64,000 nt of DNA from positions 50,683,613-50,747,612 of the forward strand of contig OY744533.1 of NCBI GenBank assembly GCA_963556195.1. The letters run 5' to 3'. The position numbers were made by a program, and so were the translations under genes. Source of the DNA: Sepiola atlantica. Its lineage: Eukaryota; Mollusca; Cephalopoda; Sepiida; Sepiolidae. Shown piece by piece: positions 31,990 to 44,779 of this stretch. Position 1 is the stretch's first letter; each line of letters starts with the position of its first letter. The notes under the pieces were generated by a model, which saw only the letters and a list, made by a program, of their open reading frames with translations, was not told where the DNA came from and did not search any database.

Positions 31990-32400
31990 ACGAGGTCTGT
32001 CTAAAAAGTATCCGACCTTAACCAGAAAAAATATTTCAAATACGTGACGGGGTTGGGACCCTTTGTGCTTGCACACACTTAGCCCACCGATCCATCCACT
32101 GCCGGAAACACCTCTGGAAGTCTTCTTTTGAAATGGTGTTGATCCCCGCCGTCGCCTTCCCCATTATCTTTTTTTTCGCACCCTCTCAACAACAGCTGCA
32201 CTCTGAGCATTTTGGGGCCTGCCAGAACGCTGATCACTCTCCGCTGATGTGCGGCCAATTTTGAATCGGTTGAACGACTTCTTAATTTGTGTTACACATC
32301 GCATCTTCTCCAAACACCTGTTGAATTTAACGCGACGGCGGAGATGAACACTATTTCAAAAGAAGGATTCCAAATGTGTTTCCGGTAGTAGATGGATATA
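31990..32400 (-). mobile_element. rearranged mariner-like element
   Basis: It starts with CGAGGTCTGTCTAAAAAGTA, TCCGACCTT, a mariner-type end. On the minus strand it encodes RTSAESDQRSGRPQNAQSAA, VVERVRK (N-terminal region) and DFQRCFRQWMDRWAKCVQAQ (C-terminal region). A further inverted C-terminal piece (plus, about 32330-32395) makes the ends palindromic. The catalytic core is missing, so it is non-autonomous. Confidence 0.7.
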
Positions 32401-32525
32401 TAAGACAAAGTCAAATATACACACACATGCATATATACCTTAGATCAAGTAGAAAACTCTAATTAAGTTAACCCTACAGCTCAATCGTCAACCTACAAAT
32501 AACTCAATATTCAGTAGAGTAACGC

Positions 32526-32528
<3 letters not shown>

Positions 32529-32584
<56 letters not shown>

Positions 32585-32922
32585 ATGTGTGTGTGTATTT
32601 TTGACAATTTAAAACATTTTTCAAGGCATATTTAAAATAAAGATCATACACAAATCTAGTATAGTTTTTTACAGCTGTTTAAAGGCAATGTTTATTTTAA
32701 GTAATAAAATAAACCATTAAAAATTTTACCCACTGGATTATCATTAGAACAAACATTTCATAAATGCCCAGAAAAAATAAAATGAACAACAATGTAAAAA
32801 AGGTTACATATTCCACTAAAAAAACAAAACAAAAATCACAAGAATTAATTTATTGTCAAAGAACTTGTTAAAAATTATTGAAATTAATTACACATCTCAA
32901 TGCATATTATCATAATCTAATA

Positions 32923-33001
<79 letters not shown>

Positions 33002-33010
33002 ATATATATA
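32529..33010. other. microsatellite-flanked AT-rich stretch
   Basis: (AT)n then (GT)n at 32529-32597, and (CT)n, (AT)n, (GATATA)n at 32919-33010. Nothing else is recognised between them. Confidence 0.8.
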
Positions 33011-33459
33011 GTTTTTTATAAATAATGTATGCTTTCAGTTTTGTACGCCTTACAGTGTCCGAAAATTTCCAATTACAAGCTCAATGAAGTTGTATTACAA
33101 GATTCAGAGCATATATATTATTTTGATCCATTCTGATGACCATGCTAAAGGCAATCCGAAATCATAAATTTTATTAGTTCTTTTCATTTTATTATTTCCA
33201 TATTCCGGTGGATATTAATCATTTCAATTTTCATCTTACATACAAAAATACAATTTCTTCATATTCAATATTTACACGTGTTTCTTGGCAGATTAGAACA
33301 AATTTACATGCCAGAAGTCGAACCGTCAATCATCAGAGAACATCAGAATATGTAGTAAAATTGGACCAACAACTTATATCATTAGTAAACAGAAAAAAAA
33401 CGAATAAAAAAGGGTAGGGGATTGTAAAACGAGTGTTCAAATAAAAGTCTGGTACTTTG

Positions 33460-33690
33460 TAGTCCTTGGGAGTTGCTCTGTATCGTTGGGACCATTGCTC
33501 ATCGCATTTCTTGCCACGACGTGCATCAAAATGTGTTATGCACCACGATATAATGCTCTTTATTGACTGTCACTGTCTCCCCAACACGATTTTCAAAACT
33601 AAGCGGTCTGATTATGCCATTTTTCCAGATTGCGACCCACGCGATGCTCTTCACAGACTGCAGTATCCTCGGATAGACTTCATCTGGCAC
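33460..33690 (-). pseudogene. Tc1/mariner-superfamily transposase fragment
   Basis: The minus strand reads PDEVYPRILQSVKSIAWVAI, WKNGIIRPLSFENRVGETVT, VNKEHY, then a stop. The order W-G-I-GP-FFE..G..VTVN..RY is that of the segment before the second catalytic Asp of some mariner-group transposases. Only this region survives. Confidence 0.5.
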
Positions 33691-34387
33691 TAAGGTATTG
33701 AAATTAAACCTTATCTCGTCTGGACAGTTTTCAACGATTTCGTTTCCAGATACATAAAATGTTTCTTTTTCATTCTGTTAACGACGTCATCTCCTTAGAT
33801 TATTTTGAAACGTTATTCTATTTTCTATCAGCAATGAAACGTAGAGAATAATATTATTTATATTAGCGGAGTTAGTAACCTAGAAATAAATTGCGTTTAT
33901 ACCGAGACGCCCTGGTCTATGTAAATACAACTCCAGTATTAATACTTAAAAAATGACTGATTCATTCCCTTTCTTTGTGAATACGGCTTCAGTGTGGAAA
34001 CTTTCTGAACTCACCCCATTACAAGGCATGTTTCTTTGGAATAAGAAATTGGGAAAAACCAAAGAGAATTAAAGTAAACTTTACTTTTTACGATGGGAAT
34101 TTTCAGAAAAAGAAATTAATGCTATTTTCTTTCTGTGTGTACTTGGTCAACCTTTCGTCATATATTCAAATCATTGCCGTGTGTATAAAAAAAAGGCTGT
34201 TCATTTTTTGTTGTTGTTTTTTTGGAGGGGGGGGGCTTTTTTAGTTTTTCTTTTAGTTCTTTTTATGTCAGTAAGAGAGACGATAGACATGTTTAAGAGA
34301 AAAAAGAAATGAAAAATAGTATGGCATTTCAATTTAGTCCGGAAATGTGTGATATTAACATATAATACACGCTTTGTGTGAGAAAAG

Positions 34388-34392
<5 letters not shown>

Positions 34393-34432
<40 letters not shown>

Positions 34433-34620
34433 TATATATATTACGTATGTATATATACATAAATATATATACACATATATATATATGTATATATGTATGT
34501 ATATATACACATATATACATATACATATATATATGTATATGTATACATATATATATGTATACATATCATATATATACACACACATATATATATACATCAT
34601 ATATGCGTGTGGGTGTGTGT
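34393..34620. repeat. long AT/TATG/TACA-rich microsatellite
   Basis: (AT)n grades into TATACATA/ATGTATAT-type alternating purine-pyrimidine sequence for about 230 bp. Confidence 0.9.
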
Positions 34621-34639
34621 GTATTACGTTTATTTGGGT

Positions 34640-37600
34640 GAATTCGAGAAGATGATCTAGTTTACAGGGTTTTTTCCGCAGGGTTGCCAAAGCCGTATGA
34701 CAGAGTTCGGGAGAGTTCGGAATAATTCGAAAAAATTCGGAAACTTTATTTTCATTATTATACATGTATTCACTCCAAACACGCCAATACTGCCACTGAA
34801 ACGTATAAGGCTACTGTATGGACCAGATTATTAAGGGAGACTGGGTAAGAAGTTAAGCAGTAAGATAATTGTTCACATTACATTTAAATTTCTGCATGTT
34901 GCTACTGTCGGGTAAACAGTGATCAGACAGGTGATTCCAAATGTTCGACGAAAGAGGTTATCATCGTCTAAAATCTTACGGCTCTCTACAGTGAAGGGTT
35001 GGGATTTAGCAGCTGGTCGGGTGGATCGAGAGTATTTTCGTTGGGAGACAGTATGTTATATCGTTAGTCGAAGTAAATGAATTTACGCTGAAGACAATAT
35101 TATTTTGATGGAGTTGGTGGGATAAAAAGTAATTTGAGGCCCCAACGTAGTATGTGTGTACGACAGAGCTTCATACGCAAATAGAAACATGTGATTGGTT
35201 GATAAAAAGAGAATAGGCAGAGTGCACATTACTAAGAGAGTAGTTCTTACAATGGCAATACACGAGTTCAAATCTCATCAAAGTCTAAATATTTTAACTG
35301 GATAGGTGTTTTATAAATTTAAAGAAATTAACATGACATAATAAGATAAAAATCATTACATAAATAAATCTAAGTGATCTATTTTTTTATACTCCGCGAA
35401 GGAGTAGACATAAGTGATATTGGGCATTCGTTAAAGACGAATTATTTTTGCTTAAAATATAATTTATGGTAGTTTTGCCAATAAAAACGATACGTAAATA
35501 GATTCATCGTAGTTACTTTCTCTCTCTCATGGAAATACTAAGTAGTGTATTATTTTCACAAAATTTCACATATATTTTTCTTCGTATTAGTAATAAAGTG
35601 ATAGAAGCTAGGTAAAGATGGACATTGACTTACCCAGGTACACCACTCAAGGAGCGAATATAAACTAGTAACCTCATTAATTTATTGGCCATTGGAAGAG
35701 AACGAAAAATGTTATGCTGGAAAGACTAGATTTGTTGCTGATCAAAGGTCTAGCCCGCTGCAAAAATGCTTCGCTTACTTCAAGCCTGTGTAATTGAAAT
35801 TAACCTTGCAAATTAAGTGGGTTTTTTTTATTGTGGTGTCTACCTCGTTTAAGGAATCATATTCGAAAAAGAGGAGCTCTACTGAGGACGTGGGGGGGGC
35901 CTCTATCGAGCAAAACTATTTTTAGTAAGAAGATAGCTGGCTGTAGATTAATTAGAATTACACGCTTAACATCCAAGCGCTTCCGGATGGATGCTATTAG
36001 TATAACTGAAGATTTTAGAATGTGCAATCTCTCCTACGAAGTTTTTTTATGACCTGAAGGATTTCTTTCATATTGAAGGAATAAAAAAAAGAAAAAGGGA
36101 AGAAATGTGGTTTCTGTTTATGTAAACAGTGTATATGCCACTGGAACTTCCTTACGTGGGATACACTTGTCTAATAACACCTTTTTTAATACTAAACTCG
36201 GGAACAATGTGTTCGTCTCACCGAAACTTCCTTACATAGTATACTCTTCTCCAATAACACCGTTTTCAATAGTAAGCTCTATTGCTCAATGATCTTTGCC
36301 CTTCTAGTGCTAAAATGCCACTGACAAATTATATTTGGCTAGTATTTTATAGATGGAAAACATACCGGTCACACGTGGTCGATACGTATAAATATTCTTG
36401 TTCCACTTTGCATTTGTTCTTTCTCACATACTGGCTTTGCACGCCAACCAGAGATGAGCTTTTTTATTTCGGCGATAAGGTAACTCAAGATTATTTCCAC
36501 CATTTGCTTCAGGTTCTTGCTCATCACATTCGCTACATAACATTTTCGAATTCATTTGTACTATACTTTATGTCTATTATCTCTGACTTATACGAGTTAA
36601 TTTCATGTTGAAGCTGTGATAAAGAAAGAATAATGCTTCGATCGTCGGGGGGCGTCGGCTACGCCTTCAGCAGGTTCTCCTAGTGTTGCATTAAGATAGC
36701 ATGCTATTAAAAGAAAAGTTGTGAAATGACCGACTTTGCAAATAGTAGCAGACCGAGTGGATCATCTTGGATTTCTGTGGCAGAAAATATATTTTTGGAG
36801 GCGATCAACATGATTGGGCAAATATACGAAATATGAGCCAGCTGAAGTATATATTTTCGTTGATGGCAAATTTCCAGTATGTGATCTTGAAGAATGAGAA
36901 TATTGAATATTCTTATTCTACTAAGATAGGCAAAGTGTGGTCAGGGAATGCAAGTGAATCTTGTCTTTCAGGAACGATAGTACAAGAGAGGGTAAACAAA
37001 CAGCTAATATACGTCCCGAAACAATCGAATATAATACAGGAAAGGAAGTCTTGTGAAATACGTGAGGAATTTACTTACAATTGACACATGGGAGTTCGTA
37101 GCAAACGCAAGTCCGTGACCCAGAAGGTCGGTTTCGTTTGGTGAACAGCGAGCAAAAGAGAAATAAATTTAGCCGCATTCCCTGACTTCACGAGAGCCAA
37201 GATTTGAGGACCTGATCTTTTCCAAGGGGCATAACTCTGAATCAAAAACCTACAAAAAGAGAAAACTTTGAAGGGAGGTAACTTTGTCATATCTACAAGC
37301 TCTTCAGGTGATACTGAAAGCTTCTTCATATCCAGTTTTAATAATATAATATTATCGTGATCTACCCGATTGCGTCTTTACATGGACTCTTCCCGACAGT
37401 ATGAATAGTAATAATGATGGTAACAGAGAGAGTCGATATGAGCAAACTAGAAGCAGTCTCTGACAACCAATTACTTCGGTAATTTTTGTAAATACATACT
37501 CTTGTAAACTCTACTTCCTTGTCATTTTCCTACCCTTTAAGGCCACAACAAATACGTACAGAATCAGGTGGCATGATATGTATTATTTGGATTATACGAA

Positions 37601-38099
37601 CTACTGTTCTCATCTTGAATGTTATTCTTACAACGTTTTAGCGATGTAACCTCTGTCTAAAATTATGAAACATACTATCAAATCGGTACAGACCCAAAAT
37701 AATACAGAAATGGAAACGGGGTCGAAGGTTACATCGGTTGAAACATTGTGAGAATGAGATCTAAGCTGAGAATAGTAGTCCGAATAATCAAAATAATATA
37801 AATTATCAATCCTCATCTAAAAAATTCAGAAACATACTATCAGGTGGCGTATTCTCGAAACGTATTCTTGTAGCATGAATAATGGCTTCACGTACAACGT
37901 GTATTTCTACTCAGAGTTAGATCTGTCGCAAGAACTTCACCTATTTCGTTTACAGCACTTCTAAAATGGTACCTGTAAGATTTGCAAGTACAACCTTTTT
38001 AAAACCCCAAGTCTTCTTTCATCCGTCATCGGTTTCAAGTGTACCTTCAACCGTTGTCGCGTCCAAGTCGTTTCGCAGTCTCGTTCTAGGTGAACCAGT
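34640..38099. other. no gene recognised
   Basis: The longest featureless region. Open stretches at 36282-36611, 36767-37084 and 37075-37329 (minus) lack recognisable domains or splice support; 36110-36270 holds an internal duplication of ACTTCCTTACxTxGxATACxC. Confidence 0.4.
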
Positions 38100-39480
38100 G
38101 CGAATAACAGTCTGTTTTATCACAGTTTGCGTACCCGTTATGCATGGAGATATTTACCTCCTTCCCACTGTAAAAAGATGTGACACAAGGCCAGAAGGTG
38201 TGCTAAAACGGAACACCAGAAGGGAAATGCACTCTGGCTTCGCAAAAATAGTTCGAGCAGCCGTGTCTGCATTCCCTAGTACGAGCGCCTCTGGCGATTT
38301 GGAAATGAACAAGCCCCTTCACAAAGAGAGAAGGTAAAGTCTAGAAGGGCGCACCTCTGAGGACTGAACATAGCCATTCCTCATTTCGACAAATAAAGGC
38401 TTGCTCACCGGCGATATTTATTTATTTCTTACAGCAGTAAGATGTGATACAAGATAGGCAATACAAATTAAATGGCGTGCACTTTGGCTCCGTAAAAGTA
38501 GCCTGGGCAACTTGTCAGAATTCCCTGGCGATTGGCAATAAATCAAGCGCTTATCAAAGAGGGAAGGTAGAGCTTTGGGAGGGTGCACATCTGACCAAGG
38601 CCATACACTATTCCGCCAAAAGAAAGCCTGTTCACTGGCGAGACAGTCCCTCTTTGCTATAATGATTTCAAGGGTGTATCATCCACTGGTATTTATCTCC
38701 CTCCCAACATGAATAGATGTGGCACAAGGCCGGGAGGTGAGGAAGAGAAAAAGTCAGTGCACTGGCCCCAATAAAGTAACCCATTCGGCATTAATTGAAA
38801 GGGACACCTTATGCGATTGACAATAAATCAAGCCTTCTGAAAGAGAAAAGGCAAAGCCTGGTATTTACTTATCTCACACCGCAGAAACATGAGAAATAAG
38901 ATCGGAAGATGGGGACTGAAAGGCCAGGGCACAAGATGTGGTGCGTTCTAGTTCGAAAAAATGCCTGAGCAGTTCTGTAAGCATTCCCCGATAGGGGCGC
39001 CTAATTCGGTTAACAATTAATCCATCTCTTCTCAAAAAGAGAAATCAAAGCTTGGTGGGTGTATCTCCTAGGTGTTAACAGCAACATACCTCACCCCGCC
39101 AGAGAAGAGCCAGTTCATGCCTCAGTTGACTACCCTCTGTCGGACACATTAGTAACCTCCATCCCCCGCAGTAAGTTGTGCCACAAGGTTGGAAGGCGAG
39201 AATAGAAACGCCAGTGCACCATAAGAAATGCACTCTGGACCCACAAAAACTGCCTAAGAAGCTCCGTCGGAATTCCCCAGTGGAAGTGCCTCGGCCGATT
39301 AGAAATAAACTCACTCCTTCTCAAAGAGAGATGGTAAAGCCTGGGAGGGTTGATCTCTTAGAACTGCACAGAACCATACCCCAGCCCGACAAAAACAAGG
39401 TTACAAGAACACTGACCTAAACTCTGTTGGAGTGATCGTTGAGGGTGTATCCTCTGCTAGTAGGAACATAGCCGAGGAAG
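38100..39480 (-). repeat. tandem, headless bodies of the U2-linked repeat
   Basis: Reading the minus strand, at least four diverged copies (about 38130-38400, 38430-38680, 38870-39060, 39090-39470, and a fragment at 38690-38860) match the body of the SINEs at 59.8-60.5 kb: the GGTCxACCCTCCCAGGCTT, CTCTTTGAGAAGGAG and CCTACCGGGGAATGC segments, then a CTTGTGxCACATC segment. None carries the GGCTAAGATCA head of U2. Confidence 0.65.
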
Positions 39481-39904
39481 AAGAGATTCTAAATAATGTC
39501 AGTCACGCCGGGCAGATTGGCTCTGTTCATTATATTACCAAAATAAGATATCTCTTTCATAATTGGTGTTGTCAACAAACTTGGTGCTTAGAAAATTGAA
39601 CTGCACTTTTCAATCCGACACAGCACTGATTCTTCAGCCACCGTTTCTGACCAGCCTGCCTTGTTAGCTAGTGTGCAAACAGCAAATAGGAAATGAAGGA
39701 CGCCAGTAGCTTTTCTAGAAATTAGGTTGGAGTTAGATTTCTTGCTTTTATGTATATTTCCGCGAAAAATAAAAAGAACATGGTCAAGTTATTTTTATAT
39801 TTAATGTGAAAATTAAATACAGGGCCACTTAAAAATAATTGGTTTTGTAGTCGGGAAAGTTTAATAATGTCCATCGTTGAGAATTAACAAGTGTTATTAC
39901 AAGC

Positions 39905-39907
<3 letters not shown>

Positions 39908-39960
<53 letters not shown>
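39908..39960. repeat. (AT)n microsatellite
   Basis: About 26 units; left outer end of the hammerhead pair at 40033/40811. Confidence 0.97.
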
Positions 39961-39964
<4 letters not shown>

Positions 39965-40032
39965 AAGAATGGAAAAATGTTCCGACGTATTAGAAATTGA
40001 AAAAGGAAAACAAAAAAATATTATTTATGTAT

Positions 40033-40074
40033 TCATCAACGTTTCGTCTTTATTACAAGACTTCTTCAGGATGA
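40033..40074 (-). ncRNA. hammerhead-ribozyme-like motif
   Basis: Minus strand: UCAUC (40074-40070), CUGAAGA (40069-40063), one extra A, stem II GUCUU/AAGAC, GAA (40045-40043), stem III AC/GU, U (40038) as cleavage base, GAUGA (40037-40033) closing a 5-bp stem I. The GAAACGUU end matches the minimal form I recall for Penelope-like-element hammerheads. Confidence 0.65.
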
Positions 40075-40214
40075 TTGTCTGAAGAAAAAACAAACACAAG
40101 TAGCAAATGTTTGAAACAATGTGGTGACGGGTGCAATATATTTGTTTCTTTTTTATTTTCCATATATATGTTGTGAATTTTATGTGCATATATATATATA
40201 TATATGCGTATGTG

Positions 40215-40252
<38 letters not shown>

Positions 40253-40810
40253 TATTTAAATGTGTACATATATATATGTTATATATATTAAATATTAATA
40301 TATTACCTTCCCCTCGCTACATCTTGTTCTCATCCTCTCCCCACCCCGCCTACACCATCCACTTATGCGACCTTGATATTTTAACCTCCCGTTCTCCTGT
40401 TTCTATACCAACTATATAACTTCAATAAACATGCTCGCATATTTCCTCCCCCTCCCTCATGGTTTAAATAACTCCGACCGCTACCAATTTTTGCCCCCGC
40501 CCCTTTCCACAGTAAATTGTTTTTCTTCCACTGCTACTATCTTTTTGAGCCCATTATTATCTTTTCATTAGCGACCTTTTTTGACTTACATCACGCATGT
40601 CCACTCCCCCTCCCTAATGGTTTAATAACTCCGACCGCCACCATTTTTCCTTTCATACTTTTCACAGTTTACTCAATTTCTCCCACTGCAACTATCTATT
40701 TGGAGCTCATAATTTATCTTCTCATAAGCGGTCGTTTTAAGCTTCTCTTCTCCTACTACCACTGTTTCAAATATTTTGTACTTTGTGTATTATTTTCTGT
40801 AGACCAATCA

Positions 40811-40846
40811 TCCTGATGAAGTCTCGAAATAAAGACGAAACGTTGA
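40811..40846 (+). ncRNA. hammerhead-like motif, weak stem I
   Basis: CUGAUGA (40813-40819), extra A, stem II GUCU/AGAC, GAA (40837-40839), ACGU, U, then GA. It is the inverted partner of 40074-40033, but changed bases after the cleavage point leave only 2 bp in stem I, so it is probably impaired. Confidence 0.5.
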
Positions 40847-40881
40847 ACAATACATAAATAATATTTTTGGTTTCCTTTATC

Positions 40882-40884
<3 letters not shown>

Positions 40885-40927
<43 letters not shown>
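40885..40927. repeat. (AT)n microsatellite
   Basis: About 21 units; right outer end of the pair 40033/40811. Confidence 0.97.
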
Positions 40928-40931
<4 letters not shown>

Positions 40932-41400
40932 CTACCAAATAAAAGAAAGGATCGGTTGTTGTATTGACTTTTGAGAGTTTATGCAATGAGCCTTTCCATG
41001 TGCAAACGAGGTTTTTATTTAAAAGATTTTGTGCCATCCCCATTTTGCCATTACTTGTTTGTGTTGTTTCCTGAATATTTGACTACATTTTACATGAATT
41101 TTCGCTTTTATAGCTTTCATTTCGCAACGAACTCTGATGACGGGATCTTTGTGTTACTACTTGAATTTGTTCAAATATGTTTTGAATTCGCCTAGAAACA
41201 TGTGTTAGTTGTTCTTTGCTTCGAATCTGCCATTATATATATACACTTATTAATAAACACTTTAATATTTAAAGAATATATATATATATACTTATAAAGA
41301 TAAATGAAGGAAGAGGGATAAAGGTGTACGAATGACAAATCTATTTCAACTTCGATTGTTTAATGCAATGTGTACTCGATAAAAACATGTTTATTTTTCT

Positions 41401-41449
41401 TTCCTTAAGCCAGGGCTTTTCAAAGATTAAAATCTTATCATCAGAGGAA
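41401..41449 (-). ncRNA. hammerhead-ribozyme-like motif, left copy
   Basis: Minus strand: UUCCU (41449-41445), CUGAUGA (41444-41438), stem II AAGAU-UUUA-AUCUU, GAA (41421-41419), stem III AAGCC/GGCUU with loop CU, A (41406), AGGAA (41405-41401) closing a 5-bp stem I. All three stems are at least 5 bp, one of the best-formed motifs here. Confidence 0.7.
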
Positions 41450-41882
41450 TTATATAGATGGATAAGTTGGCAGTGAAAAAGCCAAAATTCAAAATTTGAA
41501 AAAATATAAAGTAATTGAGAGTAAGAGTACGCATGTAAAAAAATATGGAGTCTGTCCAATTGGTGAATGTCCGTTGATAAGGTGTCCGGTGAATGGAGAT
41601 TTAAAGATGAAAAAAGGGGTTTCGTGAAGGCAACGTTGAAAATGTTTAAAATAAAGTAAATCCAGTAAAAAGATGTTAGTTCAATCGTAAATGGAACGCA
41701 CTTATTCGGATGTAATTTTGAGAATTAGGGCCATTTTAAAATACTTCCGTGGACCGAGAATGAAAGTAGTTTTTCAGAAGTTGAGTTTGAAATGTGTATA
41801 TTAAACGCAGGCATTTGGGAATTTAAGCAGTGACTTCGATCGAATTTTGGGTTTTCCACTGCCAACTTATCCATCTATATAA

Positions 41883-41931
41883 TTCCTCTGATGATAAGAT
41901 GTTAATCTTTGAAAAGCCTTGGCTTAAGGAA
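41883..41931 (+). ncRNA. hammerhead-ribozyme-like motif, right copy
   Basis: UUCCU (41883-41887), CUGAUGA (41888-41894), stem II AAGAU/AUCUU, GAA (41911-41913), stem III AAGCC/GGCUU with loop UU, A (41926), AGGAA (41927-41931). The single difference in each loop from the left copy leaves all helices intact. Confidence 0.7.
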
Positions 41932-42113
41932 AGAAAATAAACATGTTTTTATCGAGTACACCTTGCATTGAACAATCGAAGTTGAAATAGATTTGTCATT
42001 CGTACATCTTTATCTCTCTTCCTTCATTTAGCTTTATAATTGCTCTATCACGTATATTGAGCTTAAACCATTTCACTATAGGTTCTATCCTCTAAAAGTA
42101 TACTTTTAGTTTC

Positions 42114-42188
<75 letters not shown>

Positions 42189-42329
42189 TAGCAGAGATAC
42201 CTGGGTTAGCTTGACAATAAAATATAAGTAAACAACCAAGTTTTAAATTAATAATTCATTCTTATGAATCAGAATGCTGCTAGCGATTGATATTTTAGAA
42301 TAAGATTGAACGAGAGTTGATATTTATCT

Positions 42330-42650
42330 TCCTTTCTTTGCGGGAAGATGTGACCTAAAAGCGGGAAGTGGAGATTGTTAACTTAGAGGTGTGTGCACCC
42401 TGGCCACAAAAAAATGCTTAAGTAGTCTCGCCGGCATTCCCCGGAAGGAGCGCTTCAGTCGATTAGCAATAAACTACCCATTTCTCAAAGAGAAAGGGTA
42501 AAGCCTGTAAGTGTGGACTTCCTAAAACTGTACAAAACCATTCCTCAGCCCGACAGAAACAAAATCAGCAAATTGAAAATGGTCCTGACTCCGTTGAATT
42601 GATTTTCTGTGACATATCCTCGACTGGTATGAAGAGTATCAACTAGGGTA
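42330..42650 (-). repeat. diverged body of the U2-linked repeat
   Basis: The minus strand shows the same segments as 38100-39480 (CCTACAGGCTTTACCCTTTC, CTTCCGGGGAATGCCGGCGA). No U2 head. Confidence 0.6.
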
Positions 42651-43439
42651 AAGTAAACAAGAGTTACTAGAACACATATTTATCTCGGTTGGTGTTTTAC
42701 CCGCTTAGCGCAACTGTGGCAAAATTGCGACAAGTCTACTATCTCAAGTAGAAGAATCTACTACATGCCAAAGTTGTTTTATTTGCAATATAAGAGACAA
42801 CAGCACAAATATACACAATAAATCCAGCAATTGACTAATATGTGCATGTGAAAATGACAATTTTTTAATGAACGGATGGTCTACATCATTATAAATTCAA
42901 AATGGCCGCTATCACAATATGCAAATTAGTTAAATTTTACAATTTATTCTGATAGTCCTACTTATATGCTACAAATGTCATTGATATTGCTTAGGCATAC
43001 AATGAAAGGTTAACTTTACAGAGTCATTTTAAAAATAGGTGTAAAAAATAATTTTTTTACAAAAACATCAGCGCTCAGAAGGTTAAATTAAATAGTTTTG
43101 TAGTTTATTTCATCTTCAATTTTTTTCTAAATTTCCCGCGTCCAAAACGACGACATTTTCTTAATGCCAGAATTCTGGATGGTTTCTTGTAAAATTTTAC
43201 CTATTTATTAATAACAGACTTATTTTGTTTTTTTTCTGTTTCACAACATATAAGCAAATAAATACAGTGAATAAATATTCTTAGTATGAACCCGTTCTGT
43301 GCCGGCTATTCTTCTATTTATACAAGGTGTGACCTAAAGATCTTTCAAATTTTAAATCAATAGAAAGGGAACACAACTATAGAATTTTTTAAATATTTTA
43401 GCTAATATATATAACGAACATAAACTACACTGTTCCTCT

Positions 43440-43640
43440 AAAGAAAGAGGTAATGCCTGTAAGGAGGGTTTCATGTCAACAGAACATATACTAAACTACC
43501 CACGAAAAAAGGAGGCGGTAATATCTGGGTGGAAGGTATAATGACAAACGAACATTCTTTATACTGGCCGCTTAAAGGATGCGGTAATATCTGGGATGGT
43601 GGTTTCATGACAACACAACCGATATTATACTACCAACCCA
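43440..43640. repeat. three-unit tandem repeat, about 75 bp
   Basis: Three diverged units share GG(C)GGTAATATCTGGG, TTTCATGACAACA and TATACTA. Related in part to the U2-linked body. Confidence 0.55.
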
Positions 43641-44677
43641 CTGAACTGAGCATTGAAATATAATACAATAGTACAATAAATAGACATAATAGTATACTTT
43701 CAGCTTCAGACAGACAGATACAAAATCTCCATAATAATAGGTGTGACGAACGAGAAGAAAATCCCCCAAAAGCAGTCTGTGTTTTTTGTGCGGTCTGTTG
43801 TAGAGGGGGGGGGGGTAAATGGTATTTACACTTTCGTCATAAATGACGAATTATGCTAATTTTTTCTCCTCCCCTACCGAACGACCGATGAGAAAATTCA
43901 CCTTATGAATAAAAAGCTGTGATTTTTGATTATTTGGCGTGAGAGGTTTTAACTTTGGGAGTGCATGACCGTTTCTTTTGTTGCGCGTGGAAGGTTGGAT
44001 TATATATTCGTTTTCTTTTTTTCATTTTCTTTGTGTATATTTGTGATTAATGTTAATTTTGCTTACTAGACTGTTTATAGCCGATTTGCCTTTGATCTTT
44101 GTAAACACTGATTTGATATTGCATTGAACTTATTGATGGTACACGTATTCTGCTTACTAGAGTGTTTACGACCGCGTTGCTTTCGGACTTGCGAGTGAAA
44201 TTCATATTGGTATGTGTATTGTGATTGTGTTTATTTTTACGGACCTTATCGGTTTATAAAATGCATAAAAAACATAAAAGATAATTTTATTTTAATTAGA
44301 TCTTTTCTAAATTATATCAGAGAAATGGCGTCTATTATTGGTAATACATTGATAATGTCGTTTCTGGAGGTTCGCTATGACACTCCTTATAGTTTCGGGT
44401 GGAATTGCGTCATGGCTGACGGAATGAGAACAAACAACCACGCGGGTCAAATAAAGTTTTCAGTTTGAAATTCCGTGTATATTCCCGAGTTCGACGTAAA
44501 CCTGCACATGAAGAAGATCGGAAATTACATCAGCCGAAAAGGGATGAAAATATTAAAAAAAACTTGATGAGAATAATAGTCCGAATAATCCAAATAATAC
44601 AAATCTTTTTGATTGACTGGAAGAACTTGTAGACTTTTAGGGTTTGATCACTAGCACCTATTGAAATTTACAAAAAT
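43641..44677. other. no gene recognised
   Basis: It contains a G-run near 43805. The open stretch 44214-44468 has no recognisable domain. Confidence 0.4.
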
Positions 44678-44707
44678 GTTATTATGAACTCATGCAGAGA
44701 CGGTTAG

Positions 44708-44779
<72 letters not shown>

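Larger units (their letters stand above)
41276..42187. mobile_element. inverted pair of hammerhead elements with outer (AT)n
   Basis: 41330-41480 and 41850-42010 are near-identical in inverse orientation (for example GAATGACAAATCTATTTCAA and its complement), with a 370-bp spacer. A short (AT)n lies outside the left arm (41276-41290) and a long one outside the right arm (42119-42187). Each arm has a hammerhead-like motif pointing outward. Confidence 0.75.

Noticed and set aside
36767..37084. 105-codon open frame as a gene
   Set aside because: No recognisable domain, no splice or start context; length is possible by chance in this region.
41128..41170. CTGATGA near 41129 on the plus strand
   Set aside because: It is followed by GAAT rather than GAAA, with no pairing stem II.
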